A stretch of 64,000 nucleotides of DNA from Cryptomeria japonica (taxonomy: Eukaryota > Streptophyta > Pinopsida > Cupressales > Cupressaceae), in contig NC_081410.1 in NCBI RefSeq assembly GCF_030272615.1, forward strand, positions 572,579,241 to 572,643,240. The letters are read 5' to 3'. Positions within the stretch are counted from its first letter, which is position 1, and each line of letters starts with the position of its first letter. The notes under the pieces were generated by a model, which saw only the letters and a list, made by a program, of their open reading frames with translations, searched no databases and was not told the origin of the DNA. The position numbers were made by a program, and so were the translations under genes. Below are positions 1 to 10,636 of the stretch, piece after piece.

Positions 1-639
1 AGTTTTAACATTTTTGCATTTCTCTATTTATGATTACTAGGTTCTCGGCACTACTATTATCTATATTTAATTTGTCATGGCTTGAATTAATATTTAATTT
101 TGAACTCTATTTTTTGAATAGGAGACATCAGACATGTAGCAATTGTTAAATTGATAATCTGACCTATGATGGCCATGTAAATCTATGTTGAGTTTTTGAT
201 TTTGATGTTGAGTCTTCACATGTTGTAATTTGACCTAAAGCTATTGTTTCTCCCTTGTTTCTATAAAAGGGAATTCAGGGTCATTTCCGAAGGGTTCTGA
301 AACTTTGTATTGACTTTTACATGGAGAATCACATAGAGTGGTGTATTACTATTGAATTAATTGTATCATATGGCTATATTTTGAAAGAATTAATGAAAAT
401 CTAAGTTCTCAAACATGTCTAAATAAACATCTCTATATCAATAAACACATTATGGTCTTTTATTATGCTATTTTAAATCTAGAAATAGAAAGTTGAAAAA
501 TACAATTACAAATCAATATTAAATTTTAATTGCAAAAAGTTAACAAACTCATAAAATGTCATCAAGATATCAACCATAATAATATGCTTTTGTAATATGA
601 ATGATAAGATACAATAATAAGATAATAAATACCAATCTC
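1..639. other. Flank without a gene
   Basis: I see no coding potential in this AT-rich stretch, only the region downstream of the hAT-like gene on the minus strand. A TATA-like string (tataaaa, 262-268) lies in a short GC-richer patch and could belong to an old LTR fragment. I found no second copy of it in the window, so I make no call. Confidence 0.5.
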
Positions 640-1830
640 TTATAGTTGCCATTCATCCTCATCAAATTCAAAGCTTTCTTGATTCTTGTCTGTTTTTTTT
701 TCACTCTGAGTCTGCATACCTTCATTGAAGTGCATCTCAATGCTACCAGTAGGTCTAGTACATGAGTCAATAGTCCCACTAACACTTTGGTTTGAAGGGT
801 TTCCCAAACCTCTTCTTTCACATTTGGACCTCCAGATTTCTAGTGCCCCATCGTAAGGAAAAGTGTGGACATTATACCTAGATGTATAGAGCCTCAAGCA
901 ATTTTCCAAATTTGTGTCTAGTTTGTTTCTTAGCTTTGATTTTAGGAACCCCAAAGCACTGAAAACTCTCTCATCTTCCACCGAACCCAATATCATGGTA
1001 AGACATAAATCAGCAAGCTTCAAATATTTTGGCATTGAATCCTGCAACGTTGTGTTCTCAGCTATATATTTCCCAAGCCTTGTTACTGATCCCTCTTCAT
1101 AGGGGTTATCCATTGTACCATATTGTTCTCTCATAGTGTATGCAAAACAAGATGATTTCTCTCAAAGATGAGTTTTGTTTAATATTCCATTTATAGTTAC
1201 TCCATTCAATTCTTTGGATACACAAAATTGTTTTATCAAAGTCAGTAGCTTAATTTGAAAATCAGTTGCACTGTTGAGGCTTCAATATTGAGGAAACACA
1301 ATAGACATGGCTTCGAGTAGGTTGTCAGGAGGGAATCTTCTTCTAATTTGTAGGAAAGATCATATGTAATTTTCTTCACAAAAGTAGTTACAGTCTCAAC
1401 AATCTTGTTGAAATCTTCCCTTGTAACTCTTTCTAGTTTCTTCCTGGGGCGCTTTCCTGGTTCCTCGGGGTCGACCGTGGCATAAAAGTGCATTGGTACA
1501 TACCTCCCCATTTGCACTAATTTGTAAAAAGTTATCAGGATTGTTCAAATCTCTAATTGTCTTCCACTTCACAAATTTTTCATCAGATAGTGTTGGTTGA
1601 TTATGATAGAGATTATCGAGGGTCATGCATGTCATCTTATGCAACATAGCATATTCTGCAATATATAGAGCTCTTATTTGGGTAACCTTCATAATATTCC
1701 TCATTTCTTCTAGCATGGGCAAAAGAGATGCTAAAGTTAAGAGTGTCTCTAGATTACTTAACCTCCGAAGAAGGTCAGTAAATTTTGGTTGCTCTGATTC
1801 ATCATGAGTTGTGTGAAATAGTCCAATCAA
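640..1830 (-). pseudogene. hAT-like transposase, C-terminal part (broken)
   Basis: This is the C-terminal part of a hAT-superfamily transposase-like protein of the ZNF862-like type. It is read from 1830 down to 640 in pieces (1396-1830, 1242-1517, 640-1134) that change frame. The last piece has the hAT dimerisation signature: a leucine-rich stretch, then the motif SVEDERVFSALGFLKSKLRN and a conserved tail rich in Leu and Tyr. hAT proteins dimerise through this region to bind and cut transposon ends. The middle piece is helical and has no recognisable active residues. The frame breaks mean it is not a working gene. It continues upstream at 1831-3079 and, beyond RE1, at 8123-8374. Confidence 0.75.
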
Positions 1831-2810
1831 GGATGGATATTCTAAAAAAAATCAATGTGTTGGACCATCCAAACAGATCCATCTAGTATCATTATCCTTG
1901 ACAAGCTTGTTCCCATTAGTTATTCCATCAGAAAAGTGTTGAAATTCCATAAATCGCTTGGGACTTCGACATAAGTGTCAGTAGAGTTCTCTGATTAAAA
2001 TTTTAATTTATTTTATCAAAGCATACTTGCTCACAATTCCAAAAGCTAGATTCATTTTGTGAGCCATGTAGTGAATTGTAGTAATGTACGGTGCAAATGA
2101 AGTTTCAATCTTTGTACAAAGACTATTCCTATGACCTTGCATTACTGAAGCTCCATCTGCTCTAACAACACCAAATTTTTGGCAACCGCCATGTCATCCA
2201 TACCTCCATATTCAATTAAACTTCTATTTACTAGTTGAAATAAATTTTTCATTGTCGCACTCTCCTTCATTTTAGTAACATATAGTAGATAAGGTTGGCG
2301 GACATGATTCTATACAGTATCAACATGCATGCATACCCATGAAGTATTTTCTATTGCCGTGACTTCGTCTAAAGAAAATGCAATAAAGTTTGACTCTCTT
2401 ATTTTTTCCTTTACATCTCCTTTTCCAACCTTAGCAAGACAACTTGCCCATTCCCATCCACTGTTTACTGACCAGTGTCTATTAGGATAGTTAGGAACTT
2501 TAAAAAAGTGTAATAAACCACTAATTGATGGGAAATTTTTCATAGCATGCCCTTTTCTCAAAATATAAAAAACAATGCTTAACTGAACAACTTTTCCCCG
2601 TTGTTCTATTTGCATTGCTTTTCCAAAACTAGCTTCAATAGAACCTTTAACTTCAATAGGCTTCATCTATATTTTCTCATGAAAATAATACTCTTCAGCA
2701 TTCCTCACATGCTTACATTCCTCCTTTTTTTTCCATCTTATCACTGATTTTTCAACTCCATCTATCTTTTGTTTTTCATAAACTTTACTCATATGCTTTT
2801 CTATGGTGTC
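1831..2810 (-). pseudogene. hAT-like transposase, catalytic core (broken)
   Basis: This is the central part of the same gene. Near 2310-2666 an open stretch contains FIAFSLDEVTAIENTSWVC, which fits the first catalytic aspartate region of hAT transposases. Further on, around 2040-2150, translation in pieces shows a DGASVMQGHRN motif (second acidic region) and HYMAHKMNLAFGI, a conserved hAT histidine block. Stops and frame changes separate these blocks. The catalytic core would normally be an RNase H fold interrupted by an alpha-helical insertion. The motif order matches hAT proteins, so the family is well supported, but the gene is dead. Confidence 0.72.
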
Positions 2811-3079
2811 AAATTTTAGCTACAACCTAATTTCCTTGTTATGTTTCCAAGTGCAAATCTTACACCTACATTCTATTGGAGGATCACCTTCAATTGGATT
2901 CTCCACTGGTTCAATGAATGGATACTTTGATGCCCAATTAATTTGAAAATTCCTCATTGACATATCCCACTCCCGATCCTTTTTTGATTGTGATTCATCC
3001 TTTTTTGATTTGGCTTTTCTTTCCCCCTTCCATGCATTATCATCAATAGCATTATCACCCAAGTCGATTATATCATCCC
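2811..3079 (-). pseudogene. hAT-like transposase, zinc-finger N region (broken)
   Basis: This is the N-terminal region of the hAT-like gene, ending at the RE1 insertion point. An acidic, lysine-rich linker (around 3000-3070) precedes CRCKIC, then KFDTIEKHMSKVY after a stop. This looks like a BED/TTF-type zinc finger (two Cys, then His) whose last His has become Tyr. Such fingers bind transposon-end DNA. If one copy of the 5-bp target duplication (3075-3079) is removed, the reading frame joins that of 8123-8374 without a shift. This shows the two parts were one gene. Confidence 0.7.
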
Positions 3080-3541
3080 TGTTGAAATGTGGCAATTGAT
3101 CAACAAAGTACTGTACACTGAACATGTATCCTCACTGGGGTCCAGGGTCAGGTCAGGCCCTAGGCAGGGGTTCGAGGGTGGCAACCCCCAAGAAAAGGGG
3201 GGGTTCGGGGGCAGGAGCCCTTGAGAAATTTTTGTTTTGGGTATTTTTTTGATGAAAACTGACATTGTAATAAAACCCTAAAAAAGCTGACTTTGTTTTT
3301 GCCCTAAAAATGCATGTTATAAGTAGTTGGGATGCTTAAGGCATTGTAATGTTGATGTACCATTTTTGCTGGATAATAAGAAAGATTGGATGATTGTGTA
3401 TGGTGGACGTAACCCATTCTGGGTGAACCACGTTAAATCTCTTTGTTATCTATGTCCTATTTTATTTCTTTATCTTTTGTATTTAAATTTGCATATAATT
3501 GTTAGTTCATATTTGCTTCAGAGCTGCTTGAAACCCTAACA
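3080..3541 (+). repeat. RE1 5' LTR
   Basis: 462 bp, TG...CA ends, aligned over its whole length to 7660-8122. It contains a GC-rich patch with repeated GGGGTTCGGGGGCA-like units (3130-3225) and ends in CTTGAAACCCTAACA. By eye it differs from the 3' LTR at roughly one site in ten, so the insertion is old. Confidence 0.93.
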
Positions 3542-3543
3542 AT

Positions 3544-3554
3544 TGGTATTAGAG
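3544..3554 (+). other. RE1 primer binding site (tRNA-iMet type)
   Basis: TGGTATTAGAG lies two bases after the 5' LTR. It matches the usual plant primer site TGGTATCAGAGC, complementary to the 3' end of initiator-Met tRNA, with one C-to-T change. Minus-strand DNA synthesis would start here. Confidence 0.85.
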
Positions 3555-3601
3555 TGAGGTTTTCTGTAAATTGGCAAGACTTTCAGATTTGAGTGTGAGC
3601 A

Positions 3602-4473
3602 ATGGAGGATTCCAAATTCAAGGTCAAATAGTTTAACAACCGGAATTATCAATTATGGAAAATATAGATGGAGGATTACCTGTATCAAAAGGATTTGTGG
3701 TGGCCATTGGAAGGAAAGGCAAAGAAAGCGACCACAATGTCTGATGAAGAGTGGGAAATTTTAGATAGAAAGGCACTAGGATCCATTTGATTGTGCCTTG
3801 CACCGTCTATAGAATTCAATATAACAGAAGCAAAAATGACTGTAGATTTGATGGTGACATTGGCTAAGTTGTATGAGAAACCCTCAGCTTCGAATAAGGT
3901 ATTTCTTATGAAGCATCTATTTAATTTGAAAATGAGTGAGGGAGGATATGTAGTGGAGCAATTAAATGAATTTAATACAATTACTAGTCAATTGTCTTTG
4001 GTAAAAATTACTTTTGTAGAAGAGGTTAGGGCTCTCTTGATTTTATGTTCTTTGCCAGAAAGCTAGAATAGCTTGGTTATGGTTGTAAGTAACTCTGTCT
4101 CTGGTAAAAATACTTTGGTATTTGATGATATTGTTCGTGTTATCCTAAGTGAGGAAATGCAAAGGAAAAGCACAGGTGAGACTCCAACATCATCGGATAG
4201 TGTTTTGAATGTGGAGAACAGAGGAAGATCAAAGGAAAGAGGAAAAGGCCCTAGGAATGAGAAGTCACAAGGGAAGTCAAAGAAAGGACACTCTCAATCT
4301 AGAGGAAAGAAAGATTGCTGGTATTGCAGAAAGCCTGGTCATCTAAAGAAAGACTGTTGGTCTCGGAAAAACAAAGAAGGAGACAAAAATAAAAATAACA
4401 ATAAGGAAGCTAATATTGCAAGTAATACTTTACAAGATGCTTTAATCTTATGTTTGGATAATGTTAATGATTC
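3602..4473 (+). pseudogene. RE1 gag (nonsense-broken)
   Basis: This is the Copia Gag, the structural protein of the virus-like particle. The start is the ATG at 3602 (MEDSKFKV), 60 bases after the LTR, and the frame stays the same to about 4606 apart from stops near 3630, 3667, 3788 and 4064. It shows the UBN2-type gag fold (region 3791-4066), then a basic serine/lysine linker and a single CCHC zinc knuckle, CWYCRKPGHLKKDC, at about 4317-4358. Several stops sit where relatives have Gln, Trp or Arg, as expected from C-to-T or G-to-A decay. It is not functional as it stands. Confidence 0.88.
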
Positions 4474-4890
4474 CTGGGTAATAGATTCTGGGGCTTCATT
4501 TCATGCTACACCCCATAGAAAATATTTTCTAATGTTCAAGGTGATTTTGGAGAAGTATATTTGGGTGATGATGAGACCTATCAAATTGTTGGAAAAGGAA
4601 AGATAAAGATCAAGTTATAGAATGGAAATGACTGGTTTCTGCAGGAGGTAAGACATGTTCCTAATTTAAGAAGAAATTTAATTTCTGTAGGGCAACTAGG
4701 TAGTGAAGGTTGCATTGTTACCCTCTCAGATAGTATATGGAAGGTTGCTAAAGGATCATTAGTAATAGCTAAAGGTGCAAAGGTAGGCACATTATATCTA
4801 TGTATAGGTAACACTTACTCTACCCTAGCCGCTACAGATAAAGTTACTGTAGGGATAACAACAATAAATGTTGCAAGAACAGATTCAATA
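4474..4890 (+). pseudogene. RE1 protease and pre-integrase region
   Basis: This is the Copia aspartic protease, which cuts the Gag-Pol polyprotein. The active-site motif WVIDSGASFHAT is intact at about 4474-4510. The frame breaks near 4600, and the rest (flap region and VPNLRRNLISVGQLG, about 4650-4700) is in the next frame. The gag-pre-integrase zinc region begins at the end of this stretch. Confidence 0.82.
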
Positions 4891-5865
4891 ATGTGGCACC
4901 ATAGGCTTGGGCACATAAGTGAGAAAGGGATGAAAACCCTTCCCTCCAAAAATCTATTGCCAGGACTAAAGAAGATTGATTTAGAGTTCTGTGAAAAGTG
5001 TGTTTATGGTAAACAGAAAAGAGTCAGATTTCTCAAGGTTGGGAAAAAGAAGAAGAGTGAGAAGTTAGAGCTTATACATTTAGATGTATGGGGACCGACT
5101 CAGGTATCATCTCTTGGTGTCTCTTGTTACTATGTTATTTTTATTGATGACTCAGCCAGAAAAATATGGGTATATTTCCTAAAACAAAAATTAGATGTTT
5201 TTGAAACTTTTAAGAAATGGAAAGCTTTGGTTGAGAATGAGACAGGAAAAAAGTTGAAGTGTCTCATAATGGATAATGGAGGTGAGTATTGCAGCAAAGC
5301 ATTTGAAGATTGTTGCTCCTTAAATAGGATTCAAAAGTAGAAGACAGTTCCAAGAACTCCATAGGAAAATGGTGTGTCAGAGAGAATGAATAGGACTATC
5401 ATGGAACACGCAAGGAGCATGAGATTTTATGCTGGATTGCCCTTACATTTTTGGGTAGATGCTATACATACTGTTGTCAATTTGATAAATAGAGGACCTT
5501 CAACCCCTTTGGATGGTGGTATTCCAAAGAAGGCATGGACTGGTAAAAAGGTAAATTATTCTTTTCTAAAAACTTTTGGTTGCGAAGCTTTTGTCCATGT
5601 TGATAAAGAAAATAGAACCAAGCTTGATGCTAAATCTCTGAAATGTACCTTCATTGGATATGGGATAGATCAATATGGCTATCAGTTATGGGATTTTGAA
5701 AATAAGAAAATAATTAGAAGTAGAGATGTTATATTCAATGAGAAGGTCATGTATAAAGAACAGATGCATGAAAAGAAGCATGAACAGGACAAACAAGAAT
5801 ATGTGGTGTTGGATGAGATTCCTAAAAATGAAATGCCACAAGTACCTGATGCTCAACAACAATAG
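4891..5865 (+). pseudogene. RE1 integrase
   Basis: This is Copia integrase, which inserts the cDNA into the genome. The N-terminal HHCC zinc region is clear (MWHHRLGHIS...CEKCVYGKQ, 4891-5025). It is followed by the catalytic core with HLDVWGP (first Asp) and MDNGGEY (second Asp), and by ENGVSERMNRTIMEHARS with the catalytic Glu region. The C-terminal part keeps the KLDAKSLKCTFIGYG block. Two in-frame TAG codons, at about 5338 and 5362, interrupt the core at positions where relatives usually have Gln. The rest is open to 5865. Confidence 0.9.
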
Positions 5866-5901
5866 ATTGTTCCACAAAATCCTACAAGTGTTAGACATTC
5901 T

Positions 5902-6998
5902 ATGAGGACAAGTAGACCCCCTGAAAGATTTTCTCCTTCTTTGTATTCTATTTTATTAATGGATTCTGGTGAGCCAGAAGAATATGAAGAAGCAATGCAG
6001 GTAGATGCCAAACAACAGTGGGAGCTAGGCATGAAAGAGGAGATGGACTCCTTGATGAAAAATAAGACTTGGGACTTAGTCCCTTTACCTACAGAAAAAG
6101 AGTCTTGCCTAACAAATGGGTTTATCAGCTAAAGGAGGAGGAAGGAGGTCAGAAAAGATATAAGGCCAGACTTGTGGCAAAAGGTTTTGCACAGAAAAAG
6201 GGTATAGATTATGATGAAATATTTTCTCCAGTTGTAAAAATGACTTCAATTAGAACTGTACTTAGTCTTGTGGCTGCAGATGATTTACATCTTGAACAAT
6301 TAGATGTCAAAACAGCTTTTCTCCATGGAGATTTGGAGGAGGAAATTTACATGTTGCAACCATAGGGATATGAGGTCAAAGGTAAGGAGAACTTGGTGTG
6401 CAGGTTGAAGAAAAGTCTGTATGGCCTAAAGAAAGCACCCCGACAATGGTATTTAAAATTTGATAGTTTCATGGTTGAACACGGTTATCATAGATGTCAT
6501 TCTGATCATTGTGTATATTTTAAGAGATTTGATAATGGCAGTTATATTATCCTGTTGCTTTATGTTGATGACATGCTTGTTGTTGGGTCTAACATGCAAC
6601 ATATAAATGATCTTAAACATAAATTAGCCAGGTCATTTGCTATGAAGGATTTGGGTGCAGCTAAGAAAATTCTCGGTATGAGGATTACACGGGATAGGAA
6701 AAATAGAACCTTGAATTTGTCCCAAAGTGAGTATATAAAGAAGGTGTTGAAAAGATTTAACATGCAGGATGCAAAAGTAGTTAGTACACCTTTGGCTAGT
6801 CATTTCAAATTGACTAAGGAGATGTGCCCAAAGGCACAGGAAGAGGTTAATAAAATGTCTAACATCCCGTATTCATCAGCGGTTGGCAATTTGATGTATG
6901 CAATGGTATGCACAAGGCTAGATATTGCACATGCAGTGGGAGTTGTGAGTAGGTTTATGAGTAATCCGGGTATGGAACATTGGAATGTTGTGAAATAG
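5902..6998 (+). pseudogene. RE1 reverse transcriptase
   Basis: This is Copia reverse transcriptase, which copies the RNA into cDNA in the particle. It starts with the usual EAMQVDAKQQWELGMKEEM block. It shifts frame near 6069-6130, then reads KARLVAKGFAQKKGIDYDEIFSPVVK, QLDVKTAFLHGDLEEEIYM, SLYGLKKAPRQWY and the catalytic LLLYVDDML (about 6550-6580). A TAG at about 6364 and another at 6996 break it, besides the frameshift. All core motifs are otherwise present, including both Asp of YVDD. Confidence 0.92.
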
Positions 6999-7523
6999 AT
7001 TCTTTGGTATTTGAAAGGAACTACTACAAAGGCATTATGTTTCAAAGGATCTAATACTGCTCTAAGTGGATTTGTTGACTCTGATCTGGCAGGTGATATT
7101 GATTCATGGAGGAGTACTATAGGGTATGTTTTTACTATAGGGGGAACTGCAGTCAGTTGGATTTCTAGGCTGCAAAAGGTTGTTGCACTTTCAACCATTG
7201 AAGCTGAGTATGTTGCTGCTACAGAAGCTAGCAAGGAGATGATTGGGTTGCAATTTTTTTTGGAGGAATTGGGTCAGACACAAGAGGATAGACCATTGTA
7301 TACTGATAGCCAGAGTGCCATTCATCTTGCAAAGAACTCTACTTTTCATTCAAGAACAAAGCACATTCAACTCAGGTACCACTTCATCCGGACTATTTTG
7401 GAGGAGGGTCAGTTACGGCTTGAGAAGATTCACACAAGTGAGAATCCTACTGATATGTTCATGAAAGCAGTTCCACAGGAGAAGCTGATTTCTTCATCAG
7501 TTTTTGTTGGTCTTCTTGATTGA
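6999..7523 (+). pseudogene. RE1 RNase H
   Basis: This is Copia RNase H, the last pol domain, which removes the RNA strand. The catalytic acidic residues fall in FVDSDLAGDIDSWRST (7068 onward), STIEAEYVA and LYTDSQSAIHLAKN. The C-terminal KHIQLRYHFIR block is typical. It is in the same frame as the reverse transcriptase and is separated from it by a single TAG where relatives have Trp. It ends with a TGA at 7521-7523. Confidence 0.92.
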
Positions 7524-7608
7524 TAATTGTGGAATTTATACCAGTCGAGTCCTAGTGTTTTATCCAGCAGATGTTGCATGTACAGTGGTGTCATGTAGTA
7601 TCAGTCTC

Positions 7609-7659
7609 CAAGTGGGAGATTGTTCGGTGTGGAGCTTGATTAGTCTCCAAGTGGGAGAT
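7609..7659 (+). other. RE1 polypurine tract, duplicated
   Basis: The polypurine tract (AGTGGGAGAT) that primes plus-strand synthesis sits directly before the 3' LTR at 7650-7659. The unit AGTCTCCAAGTGGGAGATTGTT occurs twice, about 34 bases apart, so the tract has an upstream copy that ends in the same TTGTT as the LTR start. Confidence 0.8.
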
Positions 7660-8122
7660 TGTTGAAATGTGGCAATTGATCAACAAAGTACTGTACACTC
7701 AGCATGTATTTTCATCGGGGTTCGGGGCTGGGCCGGGCCCCAGGTAGGGGTTCGGGGGCAATAGCCCCTGAGAAAAGTGGGGGTTCGGGGGTAGGAGCCC
7801 CTAAGAAATTTTTTTTTTTTTGGTATTTTTTGATGAAAACTAACACTGTAATAAAACCCTAAAAAGGCCGACTTTTTTTTTGCCCTAAAAACGCATGTTA
7901 TAAGTGGCTGGGATGCTTAAGGCATTGTAATGTTGATGTACTATTTTTGCTGGATAATAAGAAAGATTGGACGACTGTGTATGGTGGACGTAACCCATTC
8001 TGGGTGAACCACATTAAATCTCTATGTTATCTATGTCCTATTTTATTTCTTTATCATTTGTATTTAAATCTACATATAATTGTTAGTTCATATTTGCTTC
8101 GGATCTACTTGAAACCCTAACA
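7660..8122 (+). repeat. RE1 3' LTR
   Basis: 463 bp, paired with 3080-3541. It shows the same order of blocks, with substitutions concentrated in the GC-rich patch at 7715-7800. It ends CTTGAAACCCTAACA. The flank ATTTT follows at 8123-8127. Confidence 0.93.
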
Positions 8123-8374
8123 ATTTTGGCTAACTTGGGCATCTACTAGATAATCTTCTTCAAGATCATCCCGATCTGAGATATCAGGTTCGTCGTCATC
8201 TTCAACAAGTAGTGTAGGTTGCAAATTTTGTACTTGTACTTGTGATGATGTACCTTCCTAATTTTCACCACAATCTTTTCCAAAGCCAAAGTACAAAGAC
8301 AATGTTCTACTTTTTGTTGGCCTCTTATGGACTTCCCCACATTTAGGTTTCCTACCCTTCTTCCTGTTTGACAT
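8123..8374 (-). pseudogene. hAT-like transposase, N-terminus
   Basis: This is the start of the hAT-like gene, cut off from the rest by RE1. The ATG is at 8374 and the protein begins MSNRKKGRKPKCGEVHKRPT, a basic stretch that could act as a nuclear signal. One in-frame TAG follows near residue 38, after GKDCGEN. An acidic segment (EDDDEPDISDRDDLEEDY) then runs up to the RE1 junction. The frame continues into 2811-3079 if a single copy of the target duplication is kept. The only other long reading of this stretch is an out-of-frame shadow. Confidence 0.68.
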
Positions 8375-9417
8375 CTCCAATGAAATAAAGGCTGCCAAAA
8401 AAATATCAATTTGTTGAAGAAGAAATAATAGACTATAAATTATAATATATGTTTCATTGGCCCTACGACCTACAATCTAGATGTTTGAGGCTTGAATGTC
8501 TCGACTGACCACTTGGCACTGACAGGTCACTACTAAATACAAATGAACTCAACAGTGCAAGCAAATATAGATAAATTTAGAATAATATTATAACACTTCA
8601 AAAATATGATCGCTCACGTTTAGGTCACTAGCAGTCGCCAATGCAGTCAACATCAATGATTTTCCTTGGTCTAAAACTTTTCTATTGATCAGAATTCAAA
8701 GCCTAGAACCCACCAGATTGTGTAGAGATAGATCTGATCTTTGCATGTATTTATACCAATCCTTATATGGCAAATTCCATAGAAATTTTATATGGTATAC
8801 AAATATTTGGTGAATCTTGCATAACTATAACATGACATGTAATTTTTGAGGCGATTATGAGTTGTCCAAATAATTGGCAAATGCAATATAGTTAGCAAAA
8901 GTTGGGGTGGAAGGAGACATGCGTCGACAAAATGCCAGGTGAATTGGGTCCTCCTGGCTAACAAATATTCACATGCCTATAGGAGAATTATGGTCATCTA
9001 TTAAGGCAACCTTGAAGAGTGTAGGCAACAAAATAAAATTTACCGTGTGTCCATTGTATATTTAATTGGCAAAATCCTTACATAGAAACATTTAATTACA
9101 AAAAACATATGGCAATTGGGCTGTGAATTTGATGAAAATTGATAATGTTCTGGCGACATGGCCACCCCCAATCGGTACAAAATATTCACCATTTCGCAGG
9201 TCGTCGATGTGAAAAATTCTCCATTGGCAAATATTCACCACTAAAGTAAAATTTGTTCTAAATACAATGTATATGGTCTATGTATATTGCACTATTAGAT
9301 TTGCAGGTCCTCTACTGGTCAGGTGGTAGAGTTGGTTGTTGATGTTTCTGACAATAAGGTTGTATGTTAGAATAGGTCTAGAGAATAACTAGTGGCTTTT
9401 GGGTATGTAGATTCAAG
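8375..9417. other. Stretch without recognisable genes
   Basis: AT-rich, with stops in every frame and no repeat that I could pair elsewhere in the window. It contains the upstream side of the hAT-like gene (promoter not recognisable) and ends at the left edge of RE2. TCAAG at 9413-9417 would be the left target duplication of RE2, but the right one lies outside the window. Confidence 0.55.
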
Positions 9418-9851
9418 TGTTGGCCATTTGGAGGAATTGAGTATGTGTTGCATTAATGTTTTGTCATTGATGTCAACACTAGTTGTTCTGGATGCTTTAC
9501 TAGCACCCCTTTGGTCTCGATAGGTTGTGTTGTTTCTGGTTGGTTTGGATCCAACATGATCTGGTATGCTCCAGTATGATTTGGTTATGGAATTGGATTA
9601 CTCATGTTCATATTCATTTAGTTGGTTTTGATCTGGTGATCAGATGCTATCTTGTTTTCTAGAAAGCTTGGTTTTTGGTTTGGATGAGGGTTTCACCAAT
9701 AGATTTTTGATGATATGCATAAGTGGTGTCAGTGCAGCTTCTAATGGATTTCAGGATGGTGATGGTGATCATGTTTGAGACTTAGTTGATTGGGACCATT
9801 TCTTTAACATGTGTGGACCTAATTTGGGTCCCAGTGTATCTAGGTTATGGA
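9418..9851 (+). repeat. RE2 5' LTR, part 1 (U3)
   Basis: This starts TGTTGGCCATTTGGAGGAAT. It pairs with the 3' LTR at 30110-30440 and then with 63879-64000. It is interrupted at 9852 by RE3, with target duplication ATGGA at 9847-9851 and 16548-16552. Confidence 0.85.
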
Positions 9852-10624
9852 TGTTAGGATTCCCAAAGATACTGAGAGGGGGGGTGAATCAGTATCTTGC
9901 CTATTAATGAATTTTCTTAACTTATTAAATGAATTGCATCTCAAAATAGTATACAGGTAAACAAGAATTAATGCAGTTAATAAGAACAAAAATCACAACA
10001 TAGAAAGCACACCATAACACAATATTTTTAATGAGGAAACCCGATGTGGGAAAAACCTTAGCAAGATTTGTGACCCACAATATTCACTCACTGGCCAATA
10101 AGTGAATATTACTATTACAATAGGGGCCTGCACATGTAGGAAGGCCAACTGCCTAACGCTCACTACTTAAATACAAAAGAAAAGTCTCACTAACTTACAA
10201 AAGTGGATTATATAAATCCAATGTCATGTACTACTTCAGATCAACATTTTCTATGCCAAGTTCAATATCAGTTTAAGCTCTGCAATAATCATAAACCTTA
10301 CTTTACAATTTGCCCGCATATTCTCACATGATATCCAACTACGTATCCTATCTCTTTTTTTTCTACAAGATCTCATACTTATATATGAGCCTTATTATAA
10401 TATGCCTTGTCAGCTTACAAAAAGATATTACAATTAATTACAAAATACAATAAATAAGATCCTATTGGCCAGAGTGCCGGTGAACATCTTTGCCGCTACC
10501 GCTGCTGGTGTTTGTGCCTCTGTCAGTGTCTGTCGGTGTCGGTGCCATAGGATTGTAAGGTTGCCATCAATGACAATACCTTCAATCACCTACAATTTCT
10601 CATTGGAGTGTGTATTTGCGAACA
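9852..10624 (-). repeat. RE3 3' LTR (left)
   Basis: Starts TGTTAGGATTCCC on the plus strand and ends GCGAACA. It contains the G-run motif GAGAGGGGGGGTGAATC (9874-9890), a 10-bp perfect inverted repeat (10079-10088 with 10101-10110) and a CCTGCACATGTAGG hairpin at 10127-10140. By eye it differs from the right LTR at several percent of sites. Confidence 0.9.
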
Positions 10625-10636
10625 ATCTCCCCCTTT
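10625..10636 (-). other. RE3 polypurine tract
   Basis: On the minus strand this reads AAAGGGGGAGAT directly before the LTR, the standard plus-strand primer. The same 12 bases occur in RE6 at 31217-31228. Confidence 0.88.

Larger units (their letters stand above)
3080..8122 (+). mobile_element. RE1: Copia (Tnt1/Tork-like) LTR retrotransposon
   Basis: This is a complete but dead Copia element of 5.04 kb with LTRs at both ends (TGTTGAAA...CTAACA), an initiator-Met-type primer site and a polypurine tract. It has gag, protease, integrase, reverse transcriptase and RNase H in Copia order. The pol motifs resemble the tobacco Tnt1 type. Three frames are used (gag, then integrase, then RT/RNase H), so at least two frameshifts exist, besides many nonsense codons. 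The flanking 5 bp are ATCCC (left) and ATTTT (right). They differ only by three C-to-T changes and can be one decayed target duplication. It sits antisense to the hAT-like gene. Confidence 0.93.

Noticed and set aside
262-268. TATA box as promoter of a gene
   Set aside because: No coding frame follows on the plus strand, and no second copy is present to show an LTR.
9300-9370. tRNA-like stretch (CTGGTCAGGTGGTAGAG, GGTTGTATG)
   Set aside because: A D-arm-like part is present, but the T-arm lacks the GTTCGA core and no acceptor stem pairs. I cannot support a tRNA gene.
9874-10636. Base pairing between the U5 C-run motif and the polypurine tract
   Set aside because: The orders of the purines and pyrimidines are not antiparallel complements beyond the C/G run, so a specific pairing is not supported.
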